Shown: positions 16,547-25,100 of the stretch, one piece after another
How positions within the stretch are numbered: the stretch's first letter is position 1
Layout of the letters: each line of letters opens with the position of its first letter
DNA from: Candidatus Neomarinimicrobiota bacterium
GTDB lineage: Bacteria; Fidelibacterota; UBA8477; JABMPR01
Length of the DNA stretch: 64,000 bases
NCBI GenBank assembly: GCA_016784545.1
Contig: JADHUM010000012.1
Location: 1 to 64,000, forward strand
Reading direction: 5' to 3'
Notes under the pieces: model-generated
The model's database searches: none
Seen by the model: only the letters and a program-made list of their open reading frames with translations
What the model was told of the DNA's origin: nothing
Made by a program: the position numbers and the translations under genes

Positions 16547-17673
16547 GACGCAACCATCTCAAATAGAATTTCAGTAAACGCTTCGATACGGGTTTTGTCT
16601 TGACCTGAGATGTGGTTTTCCAATTCTGTTTCCAGGGTTAATACAGGGATATTTCTTTCTCTAAGTGTTTTCACCAGGAAACGATGATCGAATAGCTCAG
16701 GCTCACAGAATTTTACCATATCGAATAGTATGCCCTGAGCCTGACTTTCATTCATACGACTATTTAGATAGTGTAGCCTTTCATCCAGGTCACCTGCCCG
16801 CGTGGAACAGGGTGGCAAGATAAAGAAACGATCGGTTAAATATTCCAGAGGTGAACCTGGGGGATCCATGGCAAACGTTGGAAGGCGTCGACTGACGGCC
16901 AGTAAATCATCTGCAACAATACTCACACCCACTTCATCGAGAAAACCCAAAATTTCTGGGTTTGGTGGCAGGATTCCTGACACCATCATTCGTGCTTTTG
17001 AAGAATCAGCAGGCTGTTCCAGAATATCCACAAGCTCAAGCAGGGTCAAATAGTCAATGGGGAGCAGGTACTCCTGAGCTCGCATGAGCTTGAAATACTC
17101 CTGGTTATTCAAAGCCAGGCGATCCGTCATGCGGGCTTGTTGGATTGACAAGAGGTGTGTATCGATTTTATGACTCAGGACACAGGCAGCCAGCAGTTTT
17201 TCAGGATCGAGACGTCCATAGCTCGCCTCCAAGGTGGATTGGAAATTTTTGAGGATATCCTGGTAATATTTTGTCGTCGTATTGTTAAAACTGCCCTTGG
17301 GATTATAGAAGGTGTAAACCGGAAGGGAAACACCGATAAGATCTTTGACCTGAGTGCCCAGGTTTTGAAGAGAATCGCAGGTATGTGGAAAGAGGTATCC
17401 TGCATTGATGACATGAGGCTCTTTGAGGATAAATTCCAGGCTTTTTTTTACAATGGGGCAAATGGTAGTCTGTAGATGCGCGTTGGCGTGGAGTATTTCT
17501 CCTGGTGGATCCCAGATTTCAGCGGCATGAATATGGAATGCCCAGAGCAGCTCTCTGGGATAGAGGGCCGGCAGCACAGCCATGATTCTCTGACCTTTTT
17601 GGGCTAGTCCTTTGAGGTATTCTGATCGGGTTGGTATCATCATATATTGCAACTCATTCAAAATAACTACCAA
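16543..17673 (-). CDS. 2-hydroxyacyl-CoA dehydratase family, second subunit
   Basis: A protein of up to 376 aa, the partner of the 440-aa subunit. Family features are MAVLPALYPRELLWAFHIHA, NAHLQTTICPIVKK, FPHTCDSLQNLG with a likely cluster Cys, and FDMVKFCEPELFDH near the C-terminus. The longest start is a TTG at 17673, inside an inverted repeat; two ATG codons at 17643 and 17640 (MMIPTRSEYLKG) give a 366- or 365-aa protein that starts nearer conserved sequence. None has a strong ribosome-binding site, so the start is uncertain. It is the first gene of the three-gene dehydratase operon and lies downstream of gatD, separated by three palindromes. Confidence 0.82.
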   Translation of the reverse strand: MVVILNELQYMMIPTRSEYLKGLAQKGQRIMAVLPALYPRELLWAFHIHAAEIWDPPGEILHANAHLQTTICPIVKKSLEFILKEPHVINAGYLFPHTCDSLQNLGTQVKDLIGVSLPVYTFYNPKGSFNNTTTKYYQDILKNFQSTLEASYGRLDPEKLLAACVLSHKIDTHLLSIQQARMTDRLALNNQEYFKLMRAQEYLLPIDYLTLLELVDILEQPADSSKARMMVSGILPPNPEILGFLDEVGVSIVADDLLAVSRRLPTFAMDPPGSPLEYLTDRFFILPPCSTRAGDLDERLHYLNSRMNESQAQGILFDMVKFCEPELFDHRFLVKTLRERNIPVLTLETELENHISGQDKTRIEAFTEILFEMVAS

Positions 17674-17776
17674 CTTCAGTTGGTAGTGGATAGATGTATT
17701 GGCTCACACCATAAAACCGTTTAAACGGTTTGTCAAAATGGGTGTCTCCTTAGTTCACCTGACTGAAGTCAGGTGA
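17667..17776. repeat. Cluster of three small perfect palindromes
   Basis: Three palindromic units lie within 110 bases: CTACCAACTTCAGTTGGTAG (17667-17686); AAACCGTTTAAACGGTTT (17714-17731); and a 22-base unit with arms TCACCTGACT / AGTCAGGTGA around GA (17755-17776). The first and third share the same core on opposite strands (ACTGAAGT / ACTTCAGT) with different outer arms. They sit between gatD and the dehydratase operon and resemble REP-like intergenic repeats, though terminator or operator roles are possible. Confidence 0.75.
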
Positions 17777-17788
17777 TATTGATGAAAC

Positions 17789-19174
17789 TTATTTCCTGAA
17801 TTTACGGACAAAACCTTCCACCTCAGGAACGCCCCCCTGATAAACAAGATAGCCATTATAAGGCTCTCGTTCAGTAATATCATCATTGATTGGCGTGAGC
17901 ATAATCTCTTTGATTTTAACTGGATCCTCGGTTTGTCCCAGTGCCCAGCCCAGTTTGACCCAGGCGACCTCTGGCAACATATTCCCCAGAGGGGTAACAC
18001 CCAGGGCCATCATATCCCGACCAGTATCATAGACAAACATGTGAGCATATCCCCAGATTGTCTGAAGGGTCATAAAGACGGAGACACCCTTGTCTCTGGC
18101 TCTCTCCAGGGCAGGATATAATTCCCGATTAACATGTCCAAGACCGGTTCCTACAATAACAATTCCCTTGTACCCAGCAGCTACCAATGAATCCACAATG
18201 TCGCCCTTCATGTGAGGGTAGTAATAGAGCATGGTAACGTTCTCATTGAAGGTGGGAACAATTTTTACAGTCTTGTCCTTGCGCCGATGATTGTAGTCCG
18301 TTTTTATCATTTTGAGACCTTCACGGGTCACGGTGGCAGCTGGTGTATCACCTATGGTCCGAAATGTAGATCGATATGAACTATGCATTTTTCGGACCCG
18401 GGTACCACGATGCAGGAAGCCATATTCATCTGAGGTGGGTCCAAACATACACACCAGCGTCTCTGCAATGTCACCATGCCCGGCAGCGTAAGATGCGTGT
18501 ATCAAATTAAGAGCCGCATCGGATGAAGGTCGATCCGATGAGCGTTGAGATCCCACAAGAATGATGGGAATGGGCGAATCCTGAACCATAAAGGAAAGTG
18601 CCGCCGCCGTGTGATGGAGGGTGTCCGTTCCGTGGCCGATGACAATACCATCCGTGCCGTTGGCGATTTCTTTGCCAATGCTTTCTGCCAGTATCTTGTA
18701 CTGATCCGGCCCCATATTTTCGCTGAAAACAGCGAATAATTTTTCAGTATCAATATTGCAAATATCTGCCAATTCAGGGACAGCACCATATAATTCACCA
18801 GGCGAAAAGGCCGGGATAACTGCACCGGTTCGATAATCCAGTCGTGAGGCTATTGTCCCCCCGGTCCCAAAAAGTTTCACATTGGGTTTATCATCTGAAT
18901 AGGGGAAGGCTTTTTCAGGAATTTTATAATTGGCTTTCTGATAACCCGTTTCAACCATTTTTTTAATGGTCACAATATCAATGCCAATATTATAGCCGGT
19001 TTTAATTTTCAGTACGATGTGCTGATCATCATCATTTTCAGAGCGGGGGAGCACAGTTCCATCAAAGGTGCCCCGGGTGGTGTGAATTTCAACCTGACCC
19101 CAGACGCGGACACTGAATTTCTGCAGTGTTGCTAGAGCATCGCCTTTATATCCTTGGAAAATGTCATCACTCAT
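17789..19174 (-). CDS. gatD: Glutamyl-tRNA(Gln) amidotransferase subunit D (archaeal type)
   Basis: A 461-aa asparaginase-like glutaminase subunit that releases ammonia for transamidation of Glu-tRNA(Gln). An N-terminal SH3-like extension of about 90 residues (WGQVEIHTTRGTFDGTVLPR) separates it from plain L-asparaginase I and is typical of GatD. The asparaginase core has GTGGTIAS (Thr107), HGTDT (181-185, Thr183 and Asp184) and RVRKMHSSYRSTFR with the catalytic Lys. ATG 19174 is preferred to an upstream start because GAGAGA precedes it and it begins the family-conserved region. The partner gatE ends 190 bases upstream. GatDE is described as an archaeal enzyme, so its occurrence here is notable. 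Confidence 0.92.
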   Translation of the reverse strand: MSDDIFQGYKGDALATLQKFSVRVWGQVEIHTTRGTFDGTVLPRSENDDDQHIVLKIKTGYNIGIDIVTIKKMVETGYQKANYKIPEKAFPYSDDKPNVKLFGTGGTIASRLDYRTGAVIPAFSPGELYGAVPELADICNIDTEKLFAVFSENMGPDQYKILAESIGKEIANGTDGIVIGHGTDTLHHTAAALSFMVQDSPIPIILVGSQRSSDRPSSDAALNLIHASYAAGHGDIAETLVCMFGPTSDEYGFLHRGTRVRKMHSSYRSTFRTIGDTPAATVTREGLKMIKTDYNHRRKDKTVKIVPTFNENVTMLYYYPHMKGDIVDSLVAAGYKGIVIVGTGLGHVNRELYPALERARDKGVSVFMTLQTIWGYAHMFVYDTGRDMMALGVTPLGNMLPEVAWVKLGWALGQTEDPVKIKEIMLTPINDDITEREPYNGYLVYQGGVPEVEGFVRKFRK

Positions 19175-19220
19175 AGAATCATTTCTCTCTCTATTTAAAC
19201 AATGAAAAGACTTTTTAACC

Positions 19221-19251
19221 GTCCATCTGCGCTCCAAGAGCTACGCCGGAC
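19221..19251. repeat. REP-like stem-loop between gatE and gatD
   Basis: Outer arms GTCC (19221-19224) and GGAC (19248-19251) enclose inner arms GCTC (19231-19234) and GAGC (19238-19241), separated by 6-base internal loops. The segment GAGCTAC-CCGG-CA-GC recurs at 21951-21979 with compensating arm changes. Downstream (19270-19355) are fragments AACGCAAAGG and, reversed, AACCGCAAAGGGCGC, which look like old dispersed intergenic repeats. Nothing coding is seen in this 190-base gap. Confidence 0.55.
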
Positions 19252-19364
19252 AAGCAGAGATCTCGAAGAACGCAAAGGTTTTTGATAGGTCAGAATCAAT
19301 AGTCTATCGTTTTCGCACAAAACATTCTTTGCGTACTCAGCGCCCTTTGCGGTTAGCCTGTTTA

Positions 19365-21344
19365 TCATTTAATTATCGTCTCGATCTGTTGTCTCAGGGC
19401 AGCCATTGCCACATTCCCGATGGCTTGATGATGAACCTGACCCATAAGCCATTTTATATCCTCTCCTGATTTATCTTCTGATGTATTTGCCTGATACTTA
19501 TCATACAGAAATTCTATTGGAGCGACAATTTCAGTCATGTCTCGTTGCTTGAAATGGATACTGGTAAGCACAGAACTGAATTGCATATCAGGAAATTCAT
19601 AGATCACAGGCATCATGTATTTAGCGATTCCTGGTTCCAGCTGCTTCTCCTTGATATAGCGAAACAGCTCATAAATTTTCTCATAGAAGAAGTTTTTATG
19701 CACTTCGTATTTTCCCTCAATGTTTTTGAAGGTATGCCCCAGAAATGATCCAATGAATTTGTGCGAATACCCATAATCCTTACAAATCTGCTCGATGAGG
19801 GGGACCATGTTTTTGCTCAGGAGGTATTTCCAGGTGTCCTCAGGTATGCCCCACGCTTTCATCTGGGCATAGCGATCAGCAATGTCCGGAGGTAGATTTT
19901 TTCCAAGCCCGTCAATGAATTCTACGGTCAGGGGAATAGGTGCTGAATCCGTATCGGGATACATACGATCACTTCCCGGGAGAACTCTTTCAAAAATGGT
20001 GGTGCCATCTGGAAGCGATTTCCGAGTTTCTTCAGGAACACCTTCAAAGGACATTCGAATTCGTTCTTCCACGGTTTCCAGGGCCGTGGGGATGTCCTCT
20101 GCTGGTCCCCAGAGCACAATCTGTGCATCGTTTTTGTTAGCTCCCAGCCACTTTGAGATATTGCCTAACTCTTCATCACTCAGGAGTGGATCAAGGCTTT
20201 CAGAATGGGTCATATTGGGTCGTTCAATACAGGCGATGACCTTCAAGCGATGACTAATTTCATGGGCAAAATGGTGCCCGGGCTGTAAAAAGTGAGAGAG
20301 AATTCCCTTCAGTTTTGGAAGGTTTATGGCGATGACTTTCATTCTCTGATTCAGCTTTTCTCTCAGGGGAGATGCCAACAACTCTGGCATGGAATAGTCG
20401 ATCTCTTTGTGGCTCATTTTCCATTTATTTTGTTGAATACCCCGATCATGGATGAGCGTCTTAATGTTGAGCAGCGCCCATTGGCGGAAGGCTTCATTGT
20501 GTGAAAGCTCTGGAATCCATTTGTTGTGGGCCACCCCTTTTATTTCGACCCTGCTGCCACCAGCACAACTCACATTGACATCTTCGCGCCCAGCACCCAT
20601 TCCAGTACGGACTTTATCTGTGCTGCGATTCAAAAAACGGATGTACTCAGCTGCTTCAGCCAGCTCATCTGGTGTTTCCATATCGGGATGGGTCACGGTT
20701 TCGATGAGGGGCATACCGAGACGATCGGTTTTGTAAATCCGCTCATGACCAACATCAGAAATTTCACGGCATGAATCTTCTTCGATGCTGAGCTGGATGA
20801 GACGCACTTTCTTATTTTTTAGTTGAATCTCTCCCTCGACGCCAAGAATGGCCGTTCGCTGGAAACCGGTTGGGATACTGCCGTCCAGGTACTGTTTTCG
20901 GGTGATGTGGACTTCACCCACAATATTCAGTTTGGAGAGGAGTGATATTTTTATGGCAATTTCCAAAGCCTCTGGATCAATGTGGAAGGGGGGTGTATCA
21001 TCAACTTCATAGGTACAGGCATTCCTGTTGTTGAGACGATAGGTGATGTTTTTACGGGTCTTGAATTCCATAAGGGCCGTACCATCATATTCACCTAATT
21101 CACTCAGGGTGGGACGCATGTGGCGGATAACTTCAGCATCAAAATCATCATCAGAATGGTAGATACCAGCTGGACAGCGGCAGAACAGCTTACTTTTTGT
21201 TTTGAGTTGTTGATGAACTTCCAACCCTGATTTAAAACCAATCCGTTTATAGTCTTTTGGTTTGGCTTTTTGGCGCTCCACATAACCAATGGCTTTACGG
21301 GTCGCCTCATAATTTTTTAATGCTTCAGTTTGTTTCATTATCAT
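19365..21344 (-). CDS. gatE: Glutamyl-tRNA(Gln) amidotransferase subunit E (archaeal type)
   Basis: A 659-aa GatB-related kinase/transamidase subunit that phosphorylates Glu-tRNA(Gln) and accepts ammonia from GatD. The N-terminal cradle has KSGLEVHQQL and FCRCP; HITRKQYLDGSIPTGFQRT and QLSIEEDSCREI are amidotransferase signatures. A central insert (about 380-480: GVPEETRKSLPDGTTIFERV, then LPGSDRMYPDTDSAPIP) is the AspRS-like GAD domain specific to GatE and absent from GatB. The C-terminal helical tail is YqeY-like. ATG 21344 has AGGA 6 bases upstream; another Met follows at 21338. It is upstream of gatD on the same strand, so both subunits are present and apparently intact. Confidence 0.93.
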   Translation of the reverse strand: MIMKQTEALKNYEATRKAIGYVERQKAKPKDYKRIGFKSGLEVHQQLKTKSKLFCRCPAGIYHSDDDFDAEVIRHMRPTLSELGEYDGTALMEFKTRKNITYRLNNRNACTYEVDDTPPFHIDPEALEIAIKISLLSKLNIVGEVHITRKQYLDGSIPTGFQRTAILGVEGEIQLKNKKVRLIQLSIEEDSCREISDVGHERIYKTDRLGMPLIETVTHPDMETPDELAEAAEYIRFLNRSTDKVRTGMGAGREDVNVSCAGGSRVEIKGVAHNKWIPELSHNEAFRQWALLNIKTLIHDRGIQQNKWKMSHKEIDYSMPELLASPLREKLNQRMKVIAINLPKLKGILSHFLQPGHHFAHEISHRLKVIACIERPNMTHSESLDPLLSDEELGNISKWLGANKNDAQIVLWGPAEDIPTALETVEERIRMSFEGVPEETRKSLPDGTTIFERVLPGSDRMYPDTDSAPIPLTVEFIDGLGKNLPPDIADRYAQMKAWGIPEDTWKYLLSKNMVPLIEQICKDYGYSHKFIGSFLGHTFKNIEGKYEVHKNFFYEKIYELFRYIKEKQLEPGIAKYMMPVIYEFPDMQFSSVLTSIHFKQRDMTEIVAPIEFLYDKYQANTSEDKSGEDIKWLMGQVHHQAIGNVAMAALRQQIETIIK

Positions 21345-21414
21345 CAATTATCCTATTACCAGACTATTCTCGAACGGTATCAATCAAAGCATGGATAGTG
21401 CCATTTTCACTGAT

Positions 21415-21810
21415 TCATGAAGGGAAAGAAGATAAAGGGGGACGCGAGTGATTCAATAAGATGTTATCAGATGTTTTTGAAAGTTCAGCAGGCCGATCTG
21501 GGCTCACGGCGATTATCCGATAACCCAGTGCAATCATCTCAGCCTCTATTTCTAACAGGTGACCCAACTGTAAATTGCAGTATGGTCACCAGCCCCCGCG
21601 ATAATAAATCAATAAGATCGGTTGGTTTTGGAGGAAGTTGTATAAATCTATGGATTGGTGTTCTGTGTCGGTTAGCTGAAAGTGGGGGAATGGATCGCCG
21701 ATAGCAGGTGATTCGTTGATTTCCGATACAGATTCTTGAGCACAGACACAGGTGGCCATAAAAGCAGTCAACAGAACTGAGAGGATGTAAGATTTTGGAA
21801 TTTTAAACAT
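21415..21810 (-). CDS. Exported thioredoxin-fold peroxiredoxin-like gene with in-frame TGA at the CxxC motif
   Basis: The frame starts at ATG 21810 (GGAGA 6 bases upstream) and encodes a signal peptide ending near CVCAQ, then AIGDPFPHFQLTD and ILLIYYRGGW, typical of AhpC/TSA-like peroxiredoxin-like proteins, whose next residues are CPYCN. Here TGG is followed by TGA (21586-21588) and the same frame continues PYCNLQLGHLLEIEAEMIA, then LGYRIIAVSPDRP, clearly homologous, to a TGA at 21415-21417. So the TGA replaces the first Cys of CPYC. Either it encodes selenocysteine (131 aa) or the gene is a decayed relic. The family is usually about 180-220 aa, and homology fades after SKTSDN, which favours decay or truncation. 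A hairpin spans the TGA. Confidence 0.55.
21558..21590 (-). promoter_or_regulatory. RNA hairpin spanning the in-frame TGA (possible SECIS-like element)
   Basis: On the minus strand GGTGACC (containing the TGA) pairs with GGTCACC, enclosing a second stem ACTG / CAGT with a 7-base apical loop CAATTTA. The apical loop starts only 8 bases after the TGA, closer than in described bacterial SECIS elements, so the assignment is tentative. It could also be chance. Confidence 0.35.
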
Positions 21811-22171
21811 GGGGTCTCCGTTATTTATAGCTATCCTAAAATAGGTGGTCCCCGAATTGAAAATGTATTCTACGCGACATTTCTAATAAGACAAAGGGGA
21901 TGTCTCAGAGCCTTCGATGGCCCCCTATTTTGTTTTTTCTCCGGTATACACCCGTCTCTGCTTGTTGAGCTACACCGGGCAGGCGGATTTTCACCGATAG
22001 GAACAGTCAATGGTTACCCAAACAGATGTGTTTTGGATTGTATCTTGCTGAATTGTCTGCATCTCAACATAGACCCGGTTTACTCTATACCTCTATACCT
22101 TCGACCCTACAAGAAGAGGCCGCCCCTTTGGGACAGCCTCTTTGATAAAAAAATGAACGACTCGTGAATAT
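21811..22171. other. 361-base intergenic region
   Basis: No gene seen. It holds a degenerate stem-loop repeat at 21951-21979 (outer arms CCCG / CGGG, inner GCT / AGC) related to the one at 19221-19251, a T-rich tract near 21928-21940, and the terminator hairpin of the efflux operon at 22114-22142. The promoter of the peroxiredoxin-like gene presumably lies in 21815-21950, but I see no convincing hexamers. Confidence 0.6.
22114..22142 (-). terminator. Terminator-like hairpin of the second RND operon
   Basis: On the minus strand AAGAGGCTGTCC pairs with GGGCGGCCTCTT (12 bp, two G-U pairs) around a 5-base loop, about 30 bases past the pump stop. The T run after the stem is weak (CTTGT), so termination strength is uncertain. 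Confidence 0.6.
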
Positions 22172-25100
22172 TTAAGCGTTTTTCAGTTGCTTCCTTTGTG
22201 CCCGTCGAATTCCTAGGTCTGCAAGGAGACTGTAAAGAGAGGGCACTACAAACAAAGTGAGGAAAGTTGCTGCTGTCAATCCACCAATCACAGTGATGGC
22301 CATGGGAGCACGCATCTCGGCACCTTCACTTCCGTCTAAAACCATGGGGAGCATACCAAAAATAGTGGTAAGGGCAGTAATGAGAACGGGGCGAAGTCTT
22401 GTGGAACCAGCTTCAATGATGGCAGCGGTTGCCTCGACTCCCTTCCGTCGTAACTGATTGATATAATCCACTAACACAATGCCATTATTCACCACAATTC
22501 CTGTAAGCATGATGAAACCGATGAAACTGGTAAGACTGATGGTGACACCGGAAACAAGAAATCCAATAACAACACCAATCAATGCCAGAGGTATGGTAAC
22601 CATGATGACCAGGGGGTGAATCAGGGACTCAAATTGTGATGCCATGACCATGAATACGAGTAGGATAGCAAGGGCCAGAGCCTGGCCTAAAGTAATGAAA
22701 GTATCAATCATTTGCTCATATTGACCCCCGTATTCCACAAAATACCCATCAGGTAAAGTCGCCTGAATGGGTTTGAGGATTTCGATGATCTCCTCCATAA
22801 CCGATCCCAGATCACGATCCAGAATGCTGGCGCTCACCAGCACCACGCGACTCTGATTGTCACGGACGATCTTTACCGGACCCTCTTCCCTCGTAATGCT
22901 GGCCACCTGGGCCAAGGGAATTTGTGTTTTCATGGGGGTTGTCAGTTTGATCTGCCCGATATCGCGAATAGAATTGCGCTGATCTTCCTGGAATTTTATC
23001 CGCACATTGGTTTCGTCACCGGCAAAGCGATAGCGGGTGGCTACCTGACCCAGAGTAGAGGCCTTAATGGTATTGGCTACTTGCCCTGATACCAGTCCCA
23101 TGCGGTTAATTTCTTCTCGATTCAGAGCAATGTGATATTCAGGTTTGGCTTCTTCCATGGAAGATTTGATATCAGTAACGCCTTCGATGTCGGCAATGAT
23201 GGCTGCTACTTCCTTGCTGATCTCTTCCAGGACTTTAAAATCTTTCCCGAAAACCTGGATCTCCACATCGGCTCCGCCGCCACCCATGGCTGCTCCAAAG
23301 TCAATACTCTGGATAGTAACATCACGCATGGCTGGAATTTCACCACGAATTTTTTCACCGATGGAAGTGGTTGAAAGTGATCTTTCCGATTTTGGTTTCA
23401 TGGCCAGCATAATCATACCTTCATGAGAACCCGCATTGGCCATATCACCACTCTGGCCGCGATCTTCTTCATTGACGCCGTTTGATACAATCACGGTTTG
23501 GACAGCATCTTCTGAAAGGGCGATTTTTTCCACTTGTCTCACGGCCTGGTCTGTTTCTTCCAGGGCGGACCCTACAGGCAGCTTGATCTTCATCATGAGC
23601 ATGGCTTGATCCATCTCAGGCATGAATTCAGTGCCAACCACTGGAATCAGGGCCATGGAAATAATAAACAACGTTGTGGCAGCTCCCAGGGTCTTCCAGC
23701 GATGCTGGAGAACCACAGTAAGCGCTGCTGTATAGACAGCTCTTAAACGGACGATCCAGGATTTATCTGCCTTGAGGGTGTAATCTACCTTGCTCCTCGG
23801 TTTGAAAAAGACAGAGGCAATCATGGGCACCATGGTGAGTGAAACGAAGAGAGAAGCCAGCAGTGAGAAGGAAATCGAAAGGGCGAGACCTCGCACCAAC
23901 TGCCCAGCCGTGCCTGAACCCATGGCCATGGGCAGAAATACTGCCAGGGTTGTCAGTGTAGATGCGGTAATGGCCATTCCAACTTCTGAAGCGCCCAGGC
24001 GGGCAGCCTCCTTACGGCTTTTGCCTTCTTCAAGATGGCGAAAGACATTTTCAATAACCACGATGGCATTATCCACCAACATGCCTATACCCAGTGCCAA
24101 TCCTCCCAGCGTGAGAAGATTCAAGGTGTAGCCCACAGCATAGAGGGGTATAAAAGTAACAATAATGGAAACGGGGATGGCGACTCCCACAGCAATGGTG
24201 GGGCGAATATTTCTCAGGAAAAAATAGATCATGAGCATGGCCAGAACACCACCCAGCAGTGCGGTTCGGCCCGTACTGTTTACCGTGAGCTTCACACTGG
24301 CGGACATATCCATGCCGATGTGCATCTCAATATCTTCAGGTAAAACCTGTTGGAGTTCAGCGAGTTCAGCCTTTACAGCATTGGCAACTTGAACTGTGTT
24401 TGCTCCGGATTGTTTGGTAACAATCATCATGACGCCGGGTTTGGACTGGACCCGCATTTCAGTGCGCAGATCAGAGACGGTATCTTTTACCTTCGCAATT
24501 TGCCGAAGCTTAATGGGGTTTCCAGTTGGGGAAATACCCACGACCAAATCTTCAATCTCCCTGAGAGAGGCAAATTCGGCCCGGGTGCGCACCAGATAAT
24601 CCATGTGATCTTCGACGATGCGGCCAGCAGGCATATTGAGGTTTTCAAAACCAATCATCTGGATGACCTGATCCAGTGTAATTCCTGAGGTTTCCAGGGC
24701 ATGTTGATCGATTTCAACCTGAATTTCTCTAACCTCAGGAGATTGAACAATGACAGAGGCCACCCCTTCGATACGTTCCAGGCGATACCCCGCGGTTTCG
24801 TCCATATATTCGGCCAGTTCATTCAGGGGTCGTTCTTTACTGGTGACACCATAAAAAAGCAGGGGCAGAGCAGACATGTCAAATTTCATGACCAGGGGTG
24901 TCTGAATGTCGTCAGGCAGGAAGTCTGCAAACATAGCCAGCTGATCCCTGAGATCCTGGGCAGCAAAATCGAGATTTGAGCCACTCTCAAATTCTACGGC
25001 AATCATGGACATGCCTTCCACGGTGGTGGAGACAACACCCTTCACACCGGAAACTGAAGCGATTGCCTGTTCAATGGGTTTTGTAACGATTGACTCAATA

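Noticed and set aside
17789-19174. Plain L-asparaginase I.
   Set aside because: The roughly 90-residue N-terminal SH3-like extension and the gatE gene upstream support GatD instead.
21415-21810. Use of TGA as a sense codon for Trp or Gly genome-wide.
   Set aside because: Several intact genes end at TGA in proper positions (for example fabG and the symporter), and the TGA in question replaces a Cys.
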